A DNA stretch of 10,509 bases, taken from positions 1-10,509 of the forward strand of contig JACPRT010000127.1 of assembly GCA_016189845.1 (NCBI GenBank), in the 5' to 3' direction. Position 1 is the stretch's first letter. Each line of letters starts with the position of its first letter. This document shows, piece after piece, positions 6,281 through 10,509 of this stretch. The DNA comes from Chloroflexota bacterium (lineage in GTDB: Bacteria > Chloroflexota > Dehalococcoidia > Lucifugimonadales > Lucifugimonadaceae). The position numbers and the translations under genes were made by a program. Below the pieces are notes generated by a model that searched no databases, was not told the DNA's origin, and saw only the letters and a list, made by a program, of their open reading frames with translations.

Positions 6281-8137
6281 ATGGCAGTCTCCGCAGAACC
6301 AAGTCCGTCAGTCTGGTCCACCGTCGGCCAGTTCGTGTTCGGCCGACGGCTACCGTCCAGCCACGAAATGAGAGAGCGGCTCTCCAACCTCGGCGGCCTG
6401 GCCGTACTTGCCTCCGACCCTCTGTCTTCGGTCGCCTACGCGACCGAAGAACTGCTGCTTGTCCTTGTCCTGGCCGGGATGGGAGCGATCGGCTGGTCGG
6501 TGCCCCTGAGCCTGGCGATCGTGGGGCTGCTCGCCATCCTCACCATCTCCTACCGGCAGACGATCCGTGCGTATCCGCAGGGAGGCGGCGCGTACAACGT
6601 CGCGCGGGAAAACCTGGGCGTTGAAGCCGGCCTCATCGCCGCGTCGGGCCTCCTGATCGACTACGTGCTCACCGCAGCCGTGAGCGTGGCCGCGGCAGTC
6701 GCGGCCCTCACGTCGGCATTTCCCGCCCTGGCGCCCGATCGCGTCGCAATCGCGGTCAGCGTCCTGGCGTTCCTGATGGTGATCAACCTGCGCGGCGTCA
6801 AAACGACGGGGCGGATATTCACGGTCCCCACCCTGATGTTCGTGGCGATCATGCTCGCCCTCATTCTCACCGGCATAGTCAGGTTCGTGTTGCTGGACCA
6901 GCCCGTACCAGCCGGCGTTCCGCGCCCGCCGCTCGATGACGCCGTCGCGGCCGTAACCCTGTTCCTGCTGCTCCGTGCGTTTGCCGCAGGGTGCGCGGCG
7001 CTGACTGGCGTCGAAGCGATCGCCAACTCGGTCCGGGTGTTCAGGCCCCCGGAGACCAGGAACGCGGCGCGGACCATGCTTTGGATGGCCATCATGATGG
7101 GCACGCTGTTCGTCGGCATCACGTACCTGGGCCACCAGCTCGACATCGTACCTGCGGCCGACGAGACCGTGGTCTCGCAGATCGCTCGCGTGGTGTTTCT
7201 CAACACACCGCTTTACTACGGTGTCCAGATCGCCACCCTGCTCATCCTGCTATTCGCCGCTAACACGGCCTATTCCGGATTCCCGAGGGTCGCCTCGGTG
7301 CTGGGGCAGGACGGCTTTCTTCCCCACCAGCTATCGGACACCGGGCGCCGGCTGGTGTTCTCCAACGGCATCATCGGCCTGACGGTACTGTCGTCCGTCC
7401 TGGTGGTCGTTGTACAGGCCCGGGTACACGACTTGATCCCGCTGTACGCGGTCGGCGTATTCTTGTCGTTCACGCTGTCTCAGGCCGGGATGGTGAGGCA
7501 CTGGCACCGGTTGAAGGGTTCCAACTGGCTGCGCAGCGCATTCGTGAACGGCGTGGGCGCCTCGGTGACGGCAACCGCGCTGATGATCATCGCCATCACG
7601 AAGTTCACCCATGGCGCGTGGCTGATCATGCTTCTCGTGCCAGCTACCCTGTTTGTCTTCAACAGGATCCACCGGCACTACGCGATGGTGGCCGAGCAAC
7701 TCTCGCTCGAGGGATATGCACCTCCGGTCGCGCCGATGAAGCACACGGTGGTCATCCCGGTGTCGGGCGTCCATCGGGCGACGCTCGAGGCCGTGGCCTA
7801 CGCGAAGGCCCTGTCATCGGACGTGAGAGCGGTCTACGTCGCCTCCGATGACGCCGAGGCGGAGGAGCTACGCCTCAAATGGCAGAGGCACTTGCCGGAC
7901 GTCCCGCTGGAGATCATCCAGTCTCCGTACCGGCTGGTTGTCGCGCCGTTCCTCAAACATCTCGATCAGATCCGGAGCGACGAAAACCAGCTCGTGACCG
8001 TGGTGATTCCGGAGTTCGTACCGTTCCACTGGTGGCAGATGTTTCTGCACAACCAGTCCGCCTGGATGTTCCGGATCGCCCTGCTATTCCGTCGAAGGGT
8101 CGCGTTCGCGAGCGTCCATCACCACCTCACGAGGTGA
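6281..8137 (+). CDS. APC-superfamily permease, KimA-like potassium importer
   Basis: A 618-residue membrane protein with about 12 hydrophobic helices (about 40-462) and a C-terminal cytosolic domain (about 487-618). It closely follows the pattern of Bacillus KimA, a proton-coupled high-affinity potassium importer: SSVAYATE (49-56), YRQTIRAYPQGGGAY (91-105), LIDYVLT (125-131), AFAAGCAALTGVEAIAN (233-249), FSNGII (360-365), LIPLYAVGVFLSFTLSQAGM (385-404) and HNQSAW (590-595). Asp46, Tyr53, Asp127, Thr242 and Tyr389 line up with KimA potassium-site residues as I remember them. The C-terminal domain matches the KimA dimerisation domain in position and in sequences such as TVVIPVSGV. Many relatives are simply labelled amino-acid permeases, so another substrate is possible. 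The frame is open upstream to 6071, but conservation begins after the ATG at 6281; only a weak GGTCGG precedes it. No c-di-AMP riboswitch of the ydaO type was recognised in the leader. Confidence 0.88.
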   Translation: MAVSAEPSPSVWSTVGQFVFGRRLPSSHEMRERLSNLGGLAVLASDPLSSVAYATEELLLVLVLAGMGAIGWSVPLSLAIVGLLAILTISYRQTIRAYPQGGGAYNVARENLGVEAGLIAASGLLIDYVLTAAVSVAAAVAALTSAFPALAPDRVAIAVSVLAFLMVINLRGVKTTGRIFTVPTLMFVAIMLALILTGIVRFVLLDQPVPAGVPRPPLDDAVAAVTLFLLLRAFAAGCAALTGVEAIANSVRVFRPPETRNAARTMLWMAIMMGTLFVGITYLGHQLDIVPAADETVVSQIARVVFLNTPLYYGVQIATLLILLFAANTAYSGFPRVASVLGQDGFLPHQLSDTGRRLVFSNGIIGLTVLSSVLVVVVQARVHDLIPLYAVGVFLSFTLSQAGMVRHWHRLKGSNWLRSAFVNGVGASVTATALMIIAITKFTHGAWLIMLLVPATLFVFNRIHRHYAMVAEQLSLEGYAPPVAPMKHTVVIPVSGVHRATLEAVAYAKALSSDVRAVYVASDDAEAEELRLKWQRHLPDVPLEIIQSPYRLVVAPFLKHLDQIRSDENQLVTVVIPEFVPFHWWQMFLHNQSAWMFRIALLFRRRVAFASVHHHLTR

Positions 8138-8159
8138 GCAGTCCGCTCCACATTCGCGG

Positions 8160-9176
8160 TCATCCCAGCAGCCGGGCGACCTCGTCACGCGCGAAGACGG
8201 GTAGCGGCGACGCCTTGCCGGCGATCACGAGCTCGAGGCGCCCCGGCTGATCCGTGACCTGCCCGATTTCCCGCGCAGTGATGCGCGCCGAACGGAGGGC
8301 GCTCAGGATCGGCGGCGAGGAGTCGGGCGGGACCGCAATCAACAGCGCGCCCGAGGCGAGCAGACCCCAGGGATTGACGTCCAGTGCTCGGCAGACTTCC
8401 TCGCACTCGGGCAGCACCTCGACCGCCGACGCGTCGATTCTCACTCCACACCCTGACGCTGTCGCAATCTCGGCGAGAGCCGTCGCCAGGCCGCCCTCTG
8501 TAGGGTCGTGCATGGCGTGGACTTCTCCCGCAGATAGCGCCGTTCGGGCGTCTTCGACCACGCTGATGCCGGGGTCCTGAAGCAGGGCCGCGGCGCGTTG
8601 CACCGTCGAACGCGGGACGCCAGCGTCGCCCAGTCTGGAGGACAGCTCGCGCGCGAGGACCGAAGTGCCCTCGATGGCGATGCCCTTCGTGAGCAGGATC
8701 CGGTCGCCCGGCCTGGCGCCGGCCGACGTCACATTGCCACCCGGCGCGACCTCCCCCAGCATGGTCCCGCAGACGATCGGCCGCTCGATCCCAATCGTCA
8801 CCTCGGTGTGGCCTCCGATCAGCGTGATCCCCAGCCCGTCGGCTGCGTCCTTGATCTGATCGAAGATCTGCTCGGCGAGAGCGGGCGCCGAACCGCTCGG
8901 GAGGAGCACGGTTGCGAGGAACCAGCGAGGCGTCCCGCCGGATGCGGCGACGTCGTTGGCGTTGACTTGCACGGCGTACCAGCCGATCAGGTCGGACGCC
9001 AGCGTGACGGGGTCGGACTTCGCGATCAGGTTCGACGGGCGGAACTCGATCACGGCGGCGTCCACGCCGACCTGTGGTCCGACGATGACGCGGCGGTCGC
9101 TCCGGTCCAGGCGGGCGAGCAGCTTCGCGAGGAGGTCGGGAGGCAATTTGCCGGGCCTGAGGCCGTCGGTCGCCAT
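8160..9176 (-). CDS. AIR-synthase-superfamily protein (HypE/SelD/ThiL-like ATP-binding fold), substrate unknown
   Basis: The 338-residue protein has the two-domain PurM/AIR-synthase architecture. Visible landmarks are VGVDAAV (36-42), KSDPVT (53-58), VNANDVAASGGTP (71-83), GGHTEVT (121-127), ARPGD (154-158), MHDPTEGG (222-229) and WGLLASGALL (270-279). The family contains HypE, SelD, ThiL, PurM and PurL, all of which use ATP to activate an oxygen, sulfur or selenium atom. HypE normally ends in a Pro-Arg-Ile-Cys tail that takes the carbamoyl group; this protein ends ARLLG with no cysteine. The N-terminal Cys/Sec-Lys active-site loop of SelD is also absent, and no hydrogenase maturation gene is nearby. 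It starts nine bases after the stop of the upstream lipoprotein gene with no clear Shine-Dalgarno, consistent with coupled translation. Its stop lies 22 bases from the permease stop. Confidence 0.85.
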   Translation of the reverse strand: MATDGLRPGKLPPDLLAKLLARLDRSDRRVIVGPQVGVDAAVIEFRPSNLIAKSDPVTLASDLIGWYAVQVNANDVAASGGTPRWFLATVLLPSGSAPALAEQIFDQIKDAADGLGITLIGGHTEVTIGIERPIVCGTMLGEVAPGGNVTSAGARPGDRILLTKGIAIEGTSVLARELSSRLGDAGVPRSTVQRAAALLQDPGISVVEDARTALSAGEVHAMHDPTEGGLATALAEIATASGCGVRIDASAVEVLPECEEVCRALDVNPWGLLASGALLIAVPPDSSPPILSALRSARITAREIGQVTDQPGRLELVIAGKASPLPVFARDEVARLLG

Positions 9177-9185
9177 CGGTCGCGG

Positions 9186-10088
9186 CTACTTGTCCGCCGG
9201 AGGGGAAGGGAACGGGCGGCTTGCGAGCGCCGTGTTGATCAGCTTCTGGAATTCGGTGGGCGCCCGCGCCTCTCTGCCCTGGCCGGCGGTCTCCTTGTCC
9301 CGCAGTACCGAACCCTCGCCCTGGCACGCGTACAGCACCGATTCGACCCGCCCGCCCATCACGAAGTCGACCCTCAGGAGCGCTTCGCACTGCTTCCGCT
9401 CGTAGAGCGAGAGGTCGACCTGCAGCGACGACACGATCTTCGCGATGTCATTCGGGTTGTCGATGGTCAGCGCCATCGCAGGCGTCCGGTCCTCCCGGTC
9501 GAGGGCGAGGACTTCGATCTTCGAGACGTTTGACAGCTGAAGTTTCTCCGCGAAATTGACCGTGCCGTAGGTTCGGACCAGTTTCGGATCGCATGTGACA
9601 ACGGACACGCCCTCGCGGTCGGCGTGGTATTCGTACAGCTTCGAGTCGTGGCGGAGGATGATCATCCATCCGGGCACGAGCACCTCGGCGTAGGCCTTGC
9701 CTGGTTCCGGGCAGCCGATGGCCGTATTCGGCCACTGCATCGGCTTGATGCTCTCGAAGGTGATGGACGCGGCCGGGGCGCCCAGGGTGCTTACCAGCAG
9801 GGCGGCCGCCTTGGCCGTGGCAAGCGACGGTTCCGGGGTTGGGGACGGCGTCGGGGTTCGGGTAGGGGTCGCCGTCGGCGTCGGTCTGACCGGGGTCGCG
9901 GTGGCTGCCAGCGCTGGCGCCGACGGGGTCGGCGCCGACGCAATCGTGGCGGTCGGAAGAGGGGTCGGCGTGTCGACCGGGGTGGCGGTCGGGATCGTCG
10001 CGGCCGTGGACTCGGTCTTCTGAGCGCACGCCGTGGCGATGATCAGCGCGGCTGCCATCAGGCTAACGATGAGGAACGGGCGTCGCAA
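9186..10088 (-). CDS. Secreted lipoprotein with Thr/Pro-rich linker, function unknown
   Basis: The start is the TTG at 10088: AGGAG sits six bases upstream and the resulting N-terminus is a clean lipoprotein signal (RRPFLIVSL, then a hydrophobic core, lipobox ATAC, lipidated Cys21). The longer frame to an ATG at 10265 would bury this signal and run through the regulatory region. Of the 300 residues, 28-88 are a Thr/Pro/Ala linker of the type common in Chloroflexota lipoproteins. The first globular part (about 90-170) contains WPNTAIGCPEPG and LYEYHA with two cysteines (126, 166) that could pair; this pattern recurs in Chloroflexota secreted proteins as far as I recall, with no assigned role. 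The second part (about 185-290), with Cys234 and Cys255, is unrecognised. The RRPFL start also resembles a twin-arginine motif, but the n-region is a single residue. It is the first gene of a pair with the AIR-synthase-like gene. Confidence 0.85.
   Translation of the reverse strand: MRRPFLIVSLMAAALIIATACAQKTESTAATIPTATPVDTPTPLPTATIASAPTPSAPALAATATPVRPTPTATPTRTPTPSPTPEPSLATAKAAALLVSTLGAPAASITFESIKPMQWPNTAIGCPEPGKAYAEVLVPGWMIILRHDSKLYEYHADREGVSVVTCDPKLVRTYGTVNFAEKLQLSNVSKIEVLALDREDRTPAMALTIDNPNDIAKIVSSLQVDLSLYERKQCEALLRVDFVMGGRVESVLYACQGEGSVLRDKETAGQGREARAPTEFQKLINTALASRPFPSPPADK
9825..10007 (-). repeat. Low-complexity Thr/Pro linker coding region
   Basis: This stretch encodes residues 28-88 of the lipoprotein, alternating Thr, Pro, Ala and Ser (for example PTPTATPTRTPTPSPTP). 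On the plus strand it appears as GGGGTCGGCG-like near-repeats and opens spurious Gly/Arg-rich frames. The linker probably spans the envelope from the anchored cysteine to the folded domains. Such tracts expand and contract easily. Confidence 0.75.
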
Positions 10089-10094
10089 ATCTAT

Positions 10095-10099
10095 CTCCT
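10095..10099 (-). promoter_or_regulatory. Ribosome binding site deciding the lipoprotein TTG start
   Basis: AGGAG on the minus strand, separated by six bases (ATAGAT) from the TTG at 10088. It is one of the two strongest Shine-Dalgarno sequences seen in the window and fixes the lipoprotein start at a non-ATG codon. Confidence 0.75.
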
Positions 10100-10121
10100 G
10101 CGAATGAATGGTCAAACTCCC

Positions 10122-10144
10122 AGTGTAGGGCACCATGTCGGTGC
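10122..10144 (-). promoter_or_regulatory. Possible -10 box and adjoining inverted repeat of the lipoprotein gene
   Basis: TACACT (10122-10127, minus strand) could be a -10 box and would start transcription near 10115, about 27 bases before the TTG. No good -35 is present at normal spacing. Directly upstream, GCACC (10130-10134) and GGTGC (10140-10144) form a five-base-arm inverted repeat with a five-base centre, lying where a -10/-35 spacer would be. The pairing of a poor -35 with a symmetrical element in the spacer could mean an activator or repressor site. Confidence 0.3.
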
Positions 10145-10192
10145 AACCATCAGATAGAGACGACGAAGCTGCCCGTGGGGATTTGCGGGTTC

Positions 10193-10210
10193 TCGCCGGG
10201 CAACCGGCGA
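10193..10210. other. Perfect 7-bp hairpin with GCAA tetraloop
   Basis: TCGCCGG (10193-10199) pairs with CCGGCGA (10204-10210) around GCAA, a GNRA tetraloop if transcribed from the plus strand. No T tract follows on either side. It lies upstream of the recognised plus-strand promoter, so transcription through it is not established. It could be a structural piece of an RNA or a DNA cruciform, or chance in GC-rich sequence. Confidence 0.3.
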
Positions 10211-10234
10211 CTTGGGTGACGCCGGGAGTGCGAT

Positions 10235-10270
10235 TTCGTGTACACGAATGAAAAGATTCGTGCACACGAA
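10235..10270. promoter_or_regulatory. Twin 14-bp palindromic operators
   Basis: TTCGTGTACACGAA (10235-10248) is a perfect palindrome. TTCGTGCACACGAA (10257-10270) has the same six-base arms with CA instead of TA in the centre. They are separated by eight bases (TGAAAAGA), and their centres are 22 bp apart, about two helical turns, so both face the same side of the DNA. This is what a cooperatively binding dimeric regulator would require. The sequence does not match sites I know (LexA, Fur, parS, NrdR). The regulator is not in the window. Confidence 0.65.
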
Positions 10271-10320
10271 AGCTGTGTGGCAGACAGTAGCCAATTCAAA
10301 GTTGACCTGTTTGATAAGGA

Positions 10321-10354
10321 TTGACTCCAGCGACGAATCGTGTACGCTTTCGTG
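10321..10354 (+). promoter_or_regulatory. Promoter of the right-end lipoprotein gene with overlapping third operator-like site
   Basis: TTGACT (10321-10326) and TACGCT (10343-10348) are 16 bases apart and would start transcription near 10355, giving a leader of about 66 bases. Over the -10 box lies a relative of the upstream palindromes: TCGTGTAC (10338-10345) repeats eight bases of the first palindrome exactly, and ACGAA (10333-10337) and TTCGT (10349-10353) flank it as an inverted pair. Binding there would block RNA polymerase. A second TTGACC at 10302-10307 has no matching -10 box. Confidence 0.45.
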
Positions 10355-10403
10355 AGCGGATAGCGCTTGCGAATCGCGGTGCGATGCAGGCCCAAGAGCC
10401 CGT

Positions 10404-10410
10404 AAGGAGA
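10404..10410 (+). promoter_or_regulatory. Ribosome binding site of the right-end lipoprotein gene
   Basis: AAGGAGA, ten bases before the ATG at 10421. This is slightly long spacing but a strong match to the anti-Shine-Dalgarno and fixes the start. Confidence 0.7.
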
Positions 10411-10420
10411 TTCGACGATC

Positions 10421-10509
10421 ATGTCCCCCAGCCTGAGGAAGGTTCTCTCGCTCGGCGTCCTTCTGACCCTGCCCGCGCTCTTCGCGGCCGCGTGCGGGGG
10501 CACGAAGAC
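10421..10509 (+). CDS. Lipoprotein, N-terminus only (cut by window edge)
   Basis: Only 29 codons are present. They encode a classic lipoprotein signal peptide: a basic start (MSPSLRKV), a hydrophobic core (LSLGVLLTLPALFA) and the lipobox AAAC followed by GGTK, with the lipidated residue at Cys25. The ACGG junction is common in substrate-binding lipoproteins of ABC transporters, which would fit control by an operator cluster, but nothing of the mature protein is visible and this remains a guess. Confidence 0.8.
   Translation, partial: MSPSLRKVLSLGVLLTLPALFAAACGGTK

Larger units (their letters stand above)
10089..10420. other. 332-bp divergent intergenic regulatory region
   Basis: No gene is credible here. 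The region separates two lipoprotein genes reading outwards. From left to right it holds the ribosome site and possible promoter of the minus-strand gene, a 15-bp inverted repeat, a GNRA-loop hairpin, a pair of 14-bp palindromes, two TTGAC boxes 19 bases apart, a plus-strand promoter overlapped by a third palindrome-like site, and the ribosome site of the plus-strand gene. It is visibly richer in A and T around 10230-10330 than the coding regions. Confidence 0.7.

Noticed and set aside
8123..8136. Inverted repeat CACCTC-AC-GAGGTG at the permease stop as a terminator
   Set aside because: Only a five- or six-base stem with a minimal loop and no T tract; probably chance.
8598..9533. Plus-strand open frame of 311 codons opposite the AIR-synthase and lipoprotein genes
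   Set aside because: Arg/Asp/Gly-rich shadow frame without domain-like features; the minus-strand genes carry clear motifs.
9186..10088. Tat-exported lipoprotein because of the RRPFL start
   Set aside because: The n-region is a single residue and the core is strongly hydrophobic, so Sec export is at least as likely; not enough to call.
10145..10234. SAM-type riboswitch, suggested by GGGCAACCGG and GGGTGACG
   Set aside because: The remaining conserved core and a closing P1 stem are absent, and the element lies upstream of the recognised promoter.
10089..10265. Extension of the Thr/Pro lipoprotein to an ATG at 10265
   Set aside because: It would hide a textbook lipoprotein signal peptide behind 59 residues; AGGAG marks the TTG at 10088.
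10150..10503. Minus-strand open frame of 117 codons across the right intergenic region
   Set aside because: No ribosome site and no recognisable protein pattern; it runs antisense through a signal peptide and through the palindromes.

Overview
The window is about 10.5 kb of GC-rich bacterial chromosome carrying mostly core genes. The best guess for the host is a member of the Chloroflexota. This rests mainly on the lipoprotein at 9186-10088, whose lipidation cysteine is followed by a long Thr/Pro-rich linker of the kind common in that phylum, and on the overall mix of gene families. No rRNA or other strong phylogenetic marker is present, so this is inference.

Layout. (i) 1-279: a stand-alone 69-residue ribbon-helix-helix protein on the plus strand, whose stop overlaps the stop of ruvB. 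(ii) 276-2746, minus strand: a complete ruvC-ruvA-ruvB operon, the Holliday-junction resolvase and branch-migration motor, with a good sigma70-type promoter directly ahead of ruvC. (iii) 2813-5567, plus strand: an acyl-CoA dehydrogenase starting divergently from ruvC, with an overlapping downstream gene for a membrane protein fused to a spermidine-synthase-like domain. (iv) 5598-6068, minus strand: a small unrecognised protein made almost entirely of seven 18-residue repeats. (v) 6281-8137, plus strand: an APC-superfamily permease closely resembling the KimA potassium importer, preceded by a perfect 10-bp hairpin with a short T tract. (vi) 8160-10088, minus strand: a two-gene unit of a Thr/Pro-linker lipoprotein followed by an AIR-synthase-superfamily protein of unassigned substrate. 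(vii) 10089-10420: a 332-bp divergent regulatory region holding two near-identical 14-bp palindromes, a third related site over a plus-strand promoter, and a GNRA-loop hairpin. (viii) 10421-10509: the first 29 residues of another lipoprotein, cut by the window edge.

How the genes relate. RuvC, RuvA and RuvB form one resolvasome and are clearly co-transcribed. The acyl-CoA dehydrogenase/fused membrane protein pair and the lipoprotein/AIR-synthase pair are probably co-expressed because of overlap or very tight spacing, but no shared pathway is evident for either. No mobile element, CRISPR array, rRNA or tRNA was seen. The parts least explained by known families are the 18-residue repeat protein, the palindrome cluster at the right end, and the hairpin leader of the KimA-like gene. 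None of these amounts to a demonstrated new system.
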